NCBI GenBank assembly: GCA_027315065.1
Contig: DAHUYT010000003.1
Coordinates: 1-33,823, forward strand
Direction of reading: 5' to 3'
Length of the DNA: 33,823 nt
Source: Nitrososphaerota archaeon
GTDB lineage: Archaea > Thermoproteota > Nitrososphaeria > Nitrososphaerales > Nitrosopumilaceae
Both the position numbers and the translations under genes were made by a program. A model generated the notes under the pieces. That model saw nothing but the letters and a program-made list of their open reading frames with translations, ran no database searches and was not told where the DNA came from. Positions 8,178-15,275 of the stretch are shown here, piece after piece; positions within the stretch are counted from its first letter, which is position 1, and each line of letters begins with the position of its first letter.

Positions 8178-8390
8178 TTAGTTATCATCTGATATGCTTT
8201 GTGGCTTGGTTCTTTGAAATACAAAATTCACTAAAAGCATAAAACTAATCCATATTGCAAGAAATAGAATGGTAGTATATGATCCAAGACATCTATGACA
8301 AAAGAACTTTGAAATGAGAAATACAACACCCCCTCCGACAAATACTCCAGTTGCGTAATCTAAGAATCTCCACCAAAAATACTTCATCAT
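8178..8390 (-). CDS. Small two-helix membrane protein
   Basis: 70 residues with two hydrophobic segments (about 8-28 and 36-58) separated by a short loop containing F-C-H-R-C-L, a possible metal or disulfide Cys pair. The C-terminal tail is polar (R-T-K-P-Q-S-I-S-D-D-N). No family recognised. It is the first of three consecutive minus-strand genes and 69 nt upstream of the next. Confidence 0.5.
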   Translation of the reverse strand: MMKYFWWRFLDYATGVFVGGGVVFLISKFFCHRCLGSYTTILFLAIWISFMLLVNFVFQRTKPQSISDDN

Positions 8391-8535
8391 ACAATGGCGT
8401 CATGTCTACAATAAAGACATTTTCAGATTATGTTGAAACTCTGGTGCGACTGTTGCCATAAGATATGGCAGATCCAATTTTTATAAAATGAAGACATTTA
8501 TGACATTAGAGTTTGAGGTGAGTTAATACACGTAC

Positions 8536-8745
8536 ATTGATTGGACTATTCCTTTATTCATTGTATTCGTTGGAGGTCCTCTTACACTGATTTTCAGATT
8601 CTGGTACAAAAAGAAAGAAGACAACCCAAGCAAGTTTGCTGACAATGGAACTTATGTACGAGATGACTCTTTGTATTCGTACGATGAATCTGACCGCATC
8701 TTATCAGAAGATAAAGACAACGAGAATAGCAAAAACAACTCATGA
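8536..8745 (+). CDS. Small single-span membrane protein with no ATG/GTG/TTG start
   Basis: The frame reads I-D-W-T-I-P-L-F-I-V-F-V-G-G-P-L then F-R-F-W-Y-K-K-K-E-D-N-P and a polar acidic tail ending S-K-N-N-S; one membrane helix followed by a cytosolic tail, about 69 residues. It is coding-like but has no usual start codon between the in-frame TAA at 8524-8526 and the middle of the gene. A strong ribosome site (GAGGTGAG, 8514-8521) and a TATA-like TTTTATAAAA (about 8479-8488) lie just upstream, so an ATT (8536) or ACG (8530) start is possible; otherwise the gene is damaged at its 5' end. It resembles in layout the small protein at 25292. Confidence 0.45.
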   Translation: MDWTIPLFIVFVGGPLTLIFRFWYKKKEDNPSKFADNGTYVRDDSLYSYDESDRILSEDKDNENSKNNS

Positions 8746-8845
8746 ATGAATTCTATCAAACCAACAGTTGATCATAGCACATCACAACTAACCAGATTCA
8801 ATCCATTCCAAGGGCTAGTCTTATGCATTGATTTGTCATCCGCGG

Positions 8846-8868
8846 AAGGCATTTAACATGACGCCTTT
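8846..8868 (+). terminator. Possible terminator in the gap before the cupredoxin-like gene
   Basis: AAGGC...GCCTT forms a short stem with a 12-base loop and runs straight into T8. It lies about 100 bases after the small membrane gene. The rest of 8746-9040 holds no gene I can support; a 34-codon frame at 8747 is probably chance. Confidence 0.35.
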
Positions 8869-9040
8869 TTTTTGTAAATAGCGTGTTTTTACTTACTGAA
8901 TGCAATCAAATCTATACAACAAGACACAAACAAGACCGGAACTTGACGTGATCTATACTATTATCCGCCGAGTTTACGACAGAATCGTTTAGTTCGTTGA
9001 TCCACCAAATTTATTAACTAATATTTGTAGAGTCGTTCTC

Positions 9041-9844
9041 GTGTACAAAATAGTCATAGTCGTCGCAGCAGTAGTTTTGCTCATTCCTTTTGCATCTAAC
9101 TCATTTGCATCAAATATTGAGATTGACATTCATGCAGGTTCTGCCTACCAGAATCAACATCTGACATTTTATCCTCCATCGTCGTCGGCATATGTTGGAG
9201 ATACTTTAGAGTTTGGAAATGGTGATACCGTTATGCATGATGTGGTGTCAGGAACCCCAAGCACGGGTGCTGATGGGAAATTTGATAGTGGCACGTTAAA
9301 TCCAGGTCAGTACTATTCTTATACTCTTACAGAATATGATGTCGGTACACTCCACTTTTACGACAAGGCATATCCATGGATGACAGGTGATGTCATAGTT
9401 CAGGAAGCGCCTGGTGGATACAAAGTAATTCATGACGTTGGCTCAGATGTTGGTGACGGAAAGACAACGTTTGATGTCCAGTACATGTCAATAAAAAATA
9501 TAATTTCAGCCAATATCGGGACAAAGGACAAGTCCCTTAACCTAGTACTTGTCGGACAGACAAATCAGAGTAGTAATCTAGTGCTTAACCTCCCAACCGG
9601 TCTTATCACGCCTCCATTCTTTGGAGTACAGCTTGACGGACAGTTTACAAGAAACTTTACTGAAACTGATCAGCAGGGGATGACGGTTCTCACAATACCA
9701 ATTACGCCAATTACAGAGCAAGTCAGCATTGTAGGAACACATGTAGTACCAGAATTTGGTCCAATCGCTGTCCTAGTTCTTGCAATATCAATTGTCACAA
9801 TAATGCTTTTTACAAGAGTTATGCCAAACCGTATACTGGAATAG
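9041..9844 (+). CDS. Secreted cupredoxin-fold protein lacking most copper ligands, PEFG-anchored
   Basis: 267 residues: Sec signal peptide (1-23), a plastocyanin-like domain (about 25-120), a second beta-rich domain (125-230), and a C-terminal V-P-E-F-G (PEFG at 237-240) plus membrane helix and basic tail, the PEFG-CTERM-type sorting signal of Thaumarchaeota. In type-1 copper proteins of this group the last loop reads F-C-x-x-H-P-W-M; here it is Y-D-K-A-Y-P-W-M, so Asp108 and Tyr111 replace Cys and His, while the first His (H66) and Met (M114) remain. Classic blue-copper electron transfer is therefore unlikely. GTG start at 9041, with TTTATTAA at 9010-9017, suggests a leaderless transcript. 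Its 3' end overlaps the convergent SDR gene by 26 bases. Confidence 0.75.
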   Translation: MYKIVIVVAAVVLLIPFASNSFASNIEIDIHAGSAYQNQHLTFYPPSSSAYVGDTLEFGNGDTVMHDVVSGTPSTGADGKFDSGTLNPGQYYSYTLTEYDVGTLHFYDKAYPWMTGDVIVQEAPGGYKVIHDVGSDVGDGKTTFDVQYMSIKNIISANIGTKDKSLNLVLVGQTNQSSNLVLNLPTGLITPPFFGVQLDGQFTRNFTETDQQGMTVLTIPITPITEQVSIVGTHVVPEFGPIAVLVLAISIVTIMLFTRVMPNRILE

Positions 9845-10538
9845 CTGCCCCATTTATTGACCTTGCATCGTCGGATGATAGAAAAAGAATCACACGTGCA
9901 ATATCTAGTGGCATTACCCATTTTGTATGATCAGCACTTGGCATTGCTTCTCTGTTTTCTTTTGTATCAATAATACTTGGTATGATGCAGTTGACATTGA
10001 TTCCTTTCGACTTGACTTCTTCTGATATTGATTCAACCAGCCTTATCACGCCACTCTTTGATGTCACATATGCTGCATCAAATCCTGTTCCCTTGAGTCC
10101 AGACCTTGCAGCGACATGAATCACTTTGCCTACCGACTGTTTTGTCATATGTGCAATAACATGCTTGCTTAACAAAAAGGCCGCCCTGAGATTAATATTC
10201 ATCATGTCATCCCATTCTTTTTCATCGATCTCAGTCACAGGTTTTCCTGCAATATATGCACCAATCATATTTGCAAGTATGTCTATTCTTCCAAATCGAT
10301 GTATTGATTCAGAGACCAAAATTTTTACATCGTCTTCTTTTGTGAAATCCCCCCTCAACAAAAAGATGTTTTTTGACACTCCACAGATCTTTTGCAATGA
10401 CTGGAGAGAATCACTAGAATGATATGTAAGAATAACAGATGCTCCTACCTTGAGAAAGGTACGGGCCACTTCAATTCCCAATCCTCCACTACTACCAGTA
10501 ACAAGTGCAACCTTTCCTGAAAAGTCATAGTCTTTCAT
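9819..10538 (-). CDS. Short-chain dehydrogenase/reductase (SDR), possibly acetoacetyl-CoA reductase-like
   Basis: 239 residues, the usual length of classical SDRs. NAD(P)-binding T-G-S-S-G-G-L-G at 14-21, N-I-N-L near 114-117, and catalytic Tyr157/Lys161 in A-A-Y-V-T-S-K. The catalytic Ser normally sits 13 residues before Tyr; here that position is Ala144 (H-V-A-A-R-S), with Ser146 close by, so the active site may be shifted. It should use NAD(P)H on a ketone or alcohol. The divergent neighbour is phasin-like, which suggests a PhaB-like step in polyhydroxyalkanoate metabolism, but fatty-acid type or other substrates are equally possible. Confidence 0.7.
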   Translation of the reverse strand: MKDYDFSGKVALVTGSSGGLGIEVARTFLKVGASVILTYHSSDSLQSLQKICGVSKNIFLLRGDFTKEDDVKILVSESIHRFGRIDILANMIGAYIAGKPVTEIDEKEWDDMMNINLRAAFLLSKHVIAHMTKQSVGKVIHVAARSGLKGTGFDAAYVTSKSGVIRLVESISEEVKSKGINVNCIIPSIIDTKENREAMPSADHTKWVMPLDIARVILFLSSDDARSINGAAIPVYGLA

Positions 10539-10619
10539 AACAATCCAACTATGATGCTGATTTAAAAAGAATCTTTTTGCGTGATCATCTTTATCAAATG
10601 ATGCCTCTAATAGGATATC

Positions 10620-10970
10620 ATGTCAAAAGATAATAAAACTGAAGTATGGGATAGCATGTGGATTGAGTACACTCAACTGCTAAAAAAATGGATGCAGAAT
10701 TTAGAGTCTCTACAAAAAACAAGTGCCGAAGTGCAAGAAAAGTACAACGAGGTTATGTCAAAAGCAATTGGTGAATCAAGCCAAAAGACAATAAATGAAT
10801 TTCAAGAAAACTGGAAAAAGGCCATGACCAAAGCAGGTGCAACTGCCTTCCAGCAATTTGGAGAAAACTGGCAAAAATCAATCAGCGAATCAGGATTGGA
10901 TCAGCTCAAGACGTATGGCGACATGATGAACAAGTTTGCCGAGACATGGCAAAAAATGTGGCGGAATTAA
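10620..10970 (+). CDS. Phasin/PhaE-like helical protein
   Basis: 116 residues, almost entirely amphipathic helix with repeated W and F positions (W-D-S-M-W-I-E-Y, K-K-W-M-Q-N-L, F-Q-E-N-W-K-K-A-M, F-G-E-N-W-Q-K-S, F-A-E-T-W-Q-K-M-W). This pattern resembles phasins or the PhaE subunit of class III polyhydroxyalkanoate synthase, which coat or build PHA granules. No Cys, no membrane segment. A PhaC gene is not in the window. Divergent from the SDR gene across 81 bases, so the two could share regulation. The repeats of about 19 residues around E-N-W look like an internal duplication. Confidence 0.5.
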   Translation: MSKDNKTEVWDSMWIEYTQLLKKWMQNLESLQKTSAEVQEKYNEVMSKAIGESSQKTINEFQENWKKAMTKAGATAFQQFGENWQKSISESGLDQLKTYGDMMNKFAETWQKMWRN

Positions 10971-10994
10971 CTAGGTAAGACACGCACGTTATCT

Positions 10995-11687
10995 CTAGTC
11001 CACTTGTTCTCGACTGGTCTTGGACTCTACCTCCTCTGCCATTATGTCTAACTCTGACATATCGCCGAGTTTTTGATATGTCAGTTTTTCAAGTGTTCTA
11101 AGTATGCTTTTTGCAGAGCGATATTGTGGAAATTTTGGCTCGTTGAGTTCTGCATAGATACCTATTCCATGAATGCCGTTCATCTTTGCAAATCCCAATA
11201 TGAGACCATTAAATCCAGTGATTATCGATGCTTCGGGCGTTGTCTCAATTCCGAGTTTTCTTACCTGCTCTGTCATTTCTAATGATGTTGTAGTAACAAA
11301 GGTCTTGGGTTCCTTTCCAATTGGTTTTTTTGTATGAAATCCTCCTAGGGTGTAGATGAATCTTGTCGAATACTTTTTTGCGACATTTATCACATCTTGG
11401 CACAATACATTGAGTTCCTCTGTTGAAGATGGTTGACCCGAGCCTCCGCCAAAGACAATCATATTCTTGTCACATCTGTATTCCCATTTTTCTTCCGGCA
11501 AGTCAATGTATCCACCGTTATCTATCACATAAGCAGGATAAGACGGAAGAACTTCGCGAAATACGGCAGTATCTCGATTTGTGTTGATAAAATCAATAAC
11601 TATGCTTCCAACATCTCCCATATCTTGCATCGCGGCAATCATCAGCGGCTTTTGTAGATCTGGTTCTTTTATTTGTAAAAATTTCAC
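10995..11687 (-). CDS. PAC2 family protein (proteasome assembly chaperone-like)
   Basis: 230 residues. The order of G-D-V-G near residue 25, V-F-G-G-G-S-G-Q-P-S, Y-T-L-G-G-F-H-T, then I-T-G-F-N-G-L-I-L-G and a C-terminal helical tail fits the archaeal PAC2 family (COG2047/COG1938). Relatives help assemble 20S proteasomes in eukaryotes; archaeal members are mostly uncharacterised. It is cytoplasmic. Divergent from sod across about 80 bases. Confidence 0.75.
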   Translation of the reverse strand: MKFLQIKEPDLQKPLMIAAMQDMGDVGSIVIDFINTNRDTAVFREVLPSYPAYVIDNGGYIDLPEEKWEYRCDKNMIVFGGGSGQPSSTEELNVLCQDVINVAKKYSTRFIYTLGGFHTKKPIGKEPKTFVTTTSLEMTEQVRKLGIETTPEASIITGFNGLILGFAKMNGIHGIGIYAELNEPKFPQYRSAKSILRTLEKLTYQKLGDMSELDIMAEEVESKTSREQVD

Positions 11688-11769
11688 ATTGGTCCTAATA
11701 TCACTTAATCATTAATACCTTCAGTTATTTTATGGAAGATATAAGTAGCGTTTTTTTGAAATTCAAGGC

Positions 11770-12393
11770 ATGGGCAAGTATGAACTGCCTCCTCTTCCAT
11801 ATTCATATGATGCATTAGAACCGTACATCGATGAGGCCACCATGAAAATTCATCACACAAAGCACCACCAGGCTTATACTGATGGGCTAAATGATGCCCT
11901 TGTAAAGATAAACGCGTTATCGCATAAAAATTACATTGTCGGTATTTTATCCGATATGGCCACCGTCCCAGAAAATGCAAGGGATGCAATCAACTTTTAC
12001 GGCGGTGGATATGAAAACCACAGGACCTTCTGGGATAGCATGAAGCCAAATGGAGGAGGCAAGCCAGGTGGGAGACTTGCAGACGAGATAGGCGTCTATT
12101 TTGGAAGCTTTGATGAGTTTAAAAAAAAGTTCTCGGAAGGAACGGTATCAATCCAGGGAAGCGGTTGGGGATGGCTAGTGTATAATCAGACGTATGCAAA
12201 AGTGGAATTTATGACTACACAAAATCAGACAAGCCCGTGGACCCAGAGACGCGTTCCTCTCTTGGGCCTGGATGTCTGGGAACATGCGTATTACCTCAAA
12301 TATCAAAACAAGAGGGCGTCTTATGTTGAATCATGGTGGAATGTTGTCAACTGGTCCGAAGTTGAAGAGCGATTTCTCAGAGTATCTTCATAA
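11770..12393 (+). CDS. sod: Superoxide dismutase, Fe/Mn family
   Basis: 207 residues. The four metal ligands are in place: His28 (I-H-H-T-K-H-H), His84 (G-Y-E-N-H-R-T-F-W), Asp168 and His172 (D-V-W-E-H-A-Y-Y). The N-terminal helical hairpin starts Y-E-L-P-P-L-P-Y. It converts superoxide to peroxide and oxygen in the cytoplasm and fits an aerobic lifestyle. Whether Fe or Mn is used cannot be settled by eye. ATG at 11770 with a promoter-like A/T stretch (gaagatataagtagc) about 30 nt before, suggesting a short leader. Confidence 0.92.
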   Translation: MGKYELPPLPYSYDALEPYIDEATMKIHHTKHHQAYTDGLNDALVKINALSHKNYIVGILSDMATVPENARDAINFYGGGYENHRTFWDSMKPNGGGKPGGRLADEIGVYFGSFDEFKKKFSEGTVSIQGSGWGWLVYNQTYAKVEFMTTQNQTSPWTQRRVPLLGLDVWEHAYYLKYQNKRASYVESWWNVVNWSEVEERFLRVSS

Positions 12394-12397
12394 TGAC

Positions 12398-12700
12398 CTA
12401 GCTTGAGAGAATTTCCTCGAGATGTCCTGTGGCAAAAACTATTTTCTGTTTAGGATTCTTTGTCGTGATTTTCTTTGCAACTTGTATGCCATTCTTTATT
12501 GGTAGCCTGTAATCAAGTACCACAATATCAAACGGTGAATTGTTCTTTTGTTCTGATCTTGTCACTTTCATGGCATCACTGTAAGCGTTACATCCTTCTT
12601 CACCATTATGTGTGACAATCACATCGTGACTCCGCTCTTCTAGGGCAAGTTGGTATTGCATCGCAGTTTGGCTGTTGTCTTCTACTATCAGAACCTTCAT
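12398..12700 (-). CDS. Stand-alone short response-regulator receiver domain
   Basis: 100 residues, about 20 shorter than a full receiver domain. Present: acidic pocket Glu7-Asp8 (V-E-D-N), phosphoacceptor Asp63 (V-V-L-D-Y-R-L-P), and Thr91 (F-A-T-G-H). The conserved Lys that follows the Thr in full receivers is missing because the protein ends nine residues later (E-E-I-L-S-S). It has no output domain. It may be a divergent, partner-dependent receiver or a truncated one. Convergent with sod, 4 bases apart. No histidine kinase is nearby. Confidence 0.75.
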   Translation of the reverse strand: MKVLIVEDNSQTAMQYQLALEERSHDVIVTHNGEEGCNAYSDAMKVTRSEQKNNSPFDIVVLDYRLPIKNGIQVAKKITTKNPKQKIVFATGHLEEILSS

Positions 12701-12866
12701 TTTATAATGATTTTGTAATTCAATCTAAAAAAGGCTTGTATTTTTATGCAAGAAAAATAGTACAACATACGATCCATATCATACAGGGCTGTTGTTTTCT
12801 GGTGCTGTATAATCTGCGTTGATTTTTTTCCTTGTCAAAAGTAGTCTGTTATGAATTAAAATTTAC

Positions 12867-12900
12867 ACTAGACATTGACTCCATTCAGGTTGAGTCTAGT
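12867..12900. terminator. Inverted repeat after the small membrane protein gene
   Basis: ACTAGAC and GTCTAGT form perfect 7-bp arms around a 20-base loop, just beyond the stop of the minus-strand gene at 12906. It may mark a transcript end. The rest of 12701-12905 shows no gene. Confidence 0.3.
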
Positions 12901-12905
12901 TAGCG

Positions 12906-13145
12906 TTATGGAATTGTATGGTATTGGCGCCCAGCAATTCCCCATGCTATAGCAAAAGCAATTACGCCTGCCACTGTAATTGCTCCATACTGTTGTGCTG
13001 TAACTAGTGGTATGCACCCAATGTATACGTAGGGTGCATTATCTACACATGGTTTTTGTGCAAAGGCTGAGTTGGTACCTGCAACAGCAAGTATGCCAAC
13101 CACCATGATGACTCCAGACAATTTTGCCGTACCTAGGTTAACCAT
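12906..13145 (-). CDS. Small secreted/membrane protein with two hydrophobic segments
   Basis: 79 residues: an N-terminal signal-like segment (about 8-28, ending S-A-F-A-Q), a short outside stretch with two Cys (P-C-V-D-N and G-C-I-P-L, able to form a disulfide), then a membrane helix (about 51-70) and a short polar tail. This type is common in Thaumarchaeota. A TATA-like ATAAATATT lies about 25 nt upstream on its strand (13167-13176), so the message is probably leaderless from the ATG at 13145. Confidence 0.6.
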   Translation of the reverse strand: MVNLGTAKLSGVIMVVGILAVAGTNSAFAQKPCVDNAPYVYIGCIPLVTAQQYGAITVAGVIAFAIAWGIAGRQYHTIP

Positions 13146-13220
13146 ATTATAAATAGGATACCGAAATATTTATGCTTTAATTGGAACTTGCTAGTTTTTC
13201 ATCAAAACAAGATAGGAACT

Positions 13221-13257
13221 CTCACACTAGTTTACTAGTGTCAGATTTTTTAATCTG
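13221..13257. promoter_or_regulatory. Two adjacent palindromes upstream of the RHH gene
   Basis: ACACTAGT-TT-ACTAGTGT (13224-13241, 8-bp arms) is followed directly by CAGATT-TTTT-AATCTG (13242-13257, 6-bp arms). The first belongs to a 20-base box (13221-13240) that recurs with three mismatches at 15246-15265. Ribbon-helix-helix proteins bind short inverted repeats, and one is encoded just downstream, so an operator is plausible. Confidence 0.45.
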
Positions 13258-13370
13258 TCAAATATTAGAGCGGACTCCTGTTTTCTTGTAACCAAACCCA
13301 TCCAATGATTCCTTGATGTGGTAATTACAAAACAACAAACCTTTAGCGTTGAAACGCGATATTATATCAA

Positions 13371-13380
13371 GGAGGGAGAT
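13371..13380 (+). promoter_or_regulatory. Strong Shine-Dalgarno for the RHH gene
   Basis: GGAGGGAGAT pairs with the 16S 3' end and sits 6-11 nt before the ATG at 13387. It favours that start over the GTG at 13318, which would add 23 residues unlike the RHH family. Confidence 0.6.
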
Positions 13381-13386
13381 GCAAAC

Positions 13387-13929
13387 ATGCAAAATACCCA
13401 GTCTTTGACACTGCGGTTGTCCAAGTCTTCAGTGGATAAGCTGAAAAAAATATCAACAAAAAAGAACATGACCGCAAATGCGCTTGTAAGCCAGATAGTG
13501 GATTCTTTCTTGGAGTGGGAGATTAATGCAGTAGAGGCTGGATGGGTGGTCATGCCAAAACCATTCCTAATAGAGCTTTTTGAGAAACTAGACCAGGAGA
13601 TAGTAGTAAACGTCATATCGCAAATTTCCAAACGCATGGCAAAAGATATTACGCATTACATGAAAGGAAAGCATGAACTCCACGAGTGGCTCTCGATAAT
13701 AAAGGGTTGAGCAGAGCGTTCAGGATTTCACCTGACTGAACACCAACAAAACCAACATCTTATCATTATCATGCAGCACGATATGGGAGAGAACTGGTCC
13801 ATCTACTTTAAGACATTTTATGAAAATGTATTTGATGATCTTGGAGTCAAAGCCGAGTTTGATTACACAGATAAATCTCTTATAATTAAATTGCATGATG
13901 TTCCAGATCATACTTTATACCCCAAATAG
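13387..13929 (+). pseudogene. Ribbon-helix-helix protein gene interrupted by in-frame TGA
   Basis: From the ATG at 13387 the first 107 codons give an RHH (CopG/Arc-like) N-terminus (S-L-T-L-R-L-S-K-S-S-V-D-K-L-K-K, then A-N-A-L-V-S-Q-I-V-D) and a helical middle, ending I-I-K-G at TGA 13708-13710. The same frame stays open afterwards: A-E-R-S-G-F-H-L-T-E-H-Q..., then M-Q-H-D-M-G-E-N-W-S-I-Y-F-K-T-F and V-F-D-D-L-G-V-K-A-E-F-D-Y to TAG at 13927-13929. The second part looks like the C-terminal domain of the same protein, giving about 180 residues in all. TGA could come from CGA (Arg) by one change. The truncated 107-residue RHH protein could still bind DNA. Confidence 0.6.
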
Positions 13930-14064
13930 AGATCTACATTATACCTTGAATCTGTATTGTGAATCTGTATCTTTATGAATTAAAAACATCCTCAATTGGC
14001 GCATTTCTTCCAGTTCAAACTTGTAATTTTTAAAATTAAAAGCCAAGTGAGACTATTATACAGT

Positions 14065-14268
14065 ATGAAAGATCTCGAAAAGGCCATGATGCGCCAATAC
14101 AACTACCAATTGCTAGGAAATCAGGGAAAAGGAATTACCGCAGAACTAGCTACATTGCAAGAGTGGGCAGAAGAATGGGTATTGAAGAAGAATGGCAAAT
14201 TGACAATATCTGTCGAGAATGAAATCAAGCAGGTATTGGACAAACTACGAAGTCAGCAGTACGCCTGA
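14065..14268 (+). CDS. Small helical protein, unknown
   Basis: 67 residues from the ATG at 14065 (M-K-D-L-E-K-A-M-M-R-Q-Y), soluble and helical, ending L-R-S-Q-Q-Y-A. A longer frame opens at 13996, but an A/T-rich TATA-like tract (14026-14042) lies about 25-38 nt before 14065, which fits a leaderless start there and makes the longer N-terminus unlikely. I do not recognise the family. Confidence 0.5.
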   Translation: MKDLEKAMMRQYNYQLLGNQGKGITAELATLQEWAEEWVLKKNGKLTISVENEIKQVLDKLRSQQYA

Positions 14269-14403
14269 CCTTGTATCTATTTGACTTCTTTTCGTTACCT
14301 TTACGGTCACGAAAGGACGGTAATGATATTTCCAAATGATCCTTATTTTCTCATTAAATCATTTTTCAGCAGGTAAAATCAGGCCAATAATTATACCCAA
14401 CCA

Positions 14404-14985
14404 TCAATTATTTATCTTTGACAGCATTTTTGTCACGCTGGCACCGATCATCTTGATTTGCCCTTCTTGGTTCTTGTCCTTCAGTGTTCCATCCGAATTG
14501 AATGCTTCATTGGCTTTTACAACCGCAACCTGGTCTGGTATGACAATCACCCCTATGTTTCCAAGTATGGATCTGACATGAACCAATCCTCTAAGACCGC
14601 CTAGTATTCCTGTAGAAGTACTCATGATGCCTGCGACTTTTCCTTTAAAACAAGCTAAACTGGCTTCACCCTCAGACTGTCGTGATGTCCAATCAATTGT
14701 ATTTTTAAGAACTGCGGAGATGGAGCTGTTGTATTCTGGCGAAGAAATGAGAAAGCCTTGATGCTCCAACATGATATCTTTTAGCTTGCGCGCATTAGGA
14801 GGCAATCCTTCTTGCTGTTCCAAATCTCCATCATAAAGTGGCATTGGAAAATCTCGAAGATCAATCACGGTTACGTCAGCACCTGCTTCTGTCGCACCAG
14901 TTGCAGCTATCTTGACTAGTTTTTTATTAAATGAATCAATACGGGTACTTCCTGCAAATGCAAGGATTTTTGGTTTTGACATCAT
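14404..14985 (-). CDS. NADPH-dependent FMN reductase family protein
   Basis: 193 residues with a flavodoxin-like fold. The phosphate-binding loop A-G-S-T-R-I-D-S-F-N (11-20) and the second flavin loop S-P-E-Y-N-S-S (82-88) are both present, as in ArsH/YieF/azoreductase relatives. It should bind FMN and reduce flavin, quinones or metals with NAD(P)H in the cytoplasm, possibly as a stress defence. Start: the first Met at 14985 or the second codon Met give the same protein. Confidence 0.85.
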   Translation of the reverse strand: MMSKPKILAFAGSTRIDSFNKKLVKIAATGATEAGADVTVIDLRDFPMPLYDGDLEQQEGLPPNARKLKDIMLEHQGFLISSPEYNSSISAVLKNTIDWTSRQSEGEASLACFKGKVAGIMSTSTGILGGLRGLVHVRSILGNIGVIVIPDQVAVVKANEAFNSDGTLKDKNQEGQIKMIGASVTKMLSKINN

Positions 14986-15082
14986 GATATAATCTGCTGG
15001 CGTAGGTGCTGTTTTAACATATTGTTCAACATTTCTTTATCTTTAATCCCTGATATTTCAGTCCTGTAAAGACTCGACTAAT

Positions 15083-15214
15083 TTAGTTAGCAACAGCAAC
15101 CAACGATTCTTCTTCTGCCTGTTCCTCATGCATTTCTTTTCGTGCTCTTGTAAGTACCATCCTAAGGTGCTCAATTTCAATATCCTCAATCATCTCGCAC
15201 ATGAGTGTAAGCAT
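15083..15214 (-). CDS. Small acidic helical protein (about 43 residues)
   Basis: Reads M-L-T-L-M-C-E-M-I-E-D-I-E-I-E-H-L-R then a charged helix R-A-R-K-E-M-H-E-E-Q-A-E-E-E and V-A-V-A-N at the end. Internal Met at 15202 is an alternative start (39 residues). An A/T-rich TATA-like element lies at about 15229-15238 on its strand, and a degenerate palindrome sits just upstream of that (15246-15265). Codon pattern and promoter suggest a true small gene; function unknown. Confidence 0.5.
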   Translation of the reverse strand: MLTLMCEMIEDIEIEHLRMVLTRARKEMHEEQAEEESLVAVAN

Positions 15215-15245
15215 TCAATACACAATACTTAAGTTTTATGAACAT

Positions 15246-15265
15246 CTCACACTAATTTATCAGTG
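15246..15265. promoter_or_regulatory. Second copy of the CTCACACTA palindrome box
   Basis: This 20-base site matches 13221-13240 at 17 of 20 positions; the shared form is CTCACACTARTTTAYYAGTG. It lies just upstream of the TATA-like element of the small gene at 15083-15214, where a regulator could act. Confidence 0.4.
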
Positions 15266-15275
15266 CATGAAAAAC

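Noticed and set aside
13720-13911. 63-codon minus-strand frame
   Set aside because: The plus strand carries the distal half of the RHH gene in a protein-like frame; the opposite frame is a shadow.
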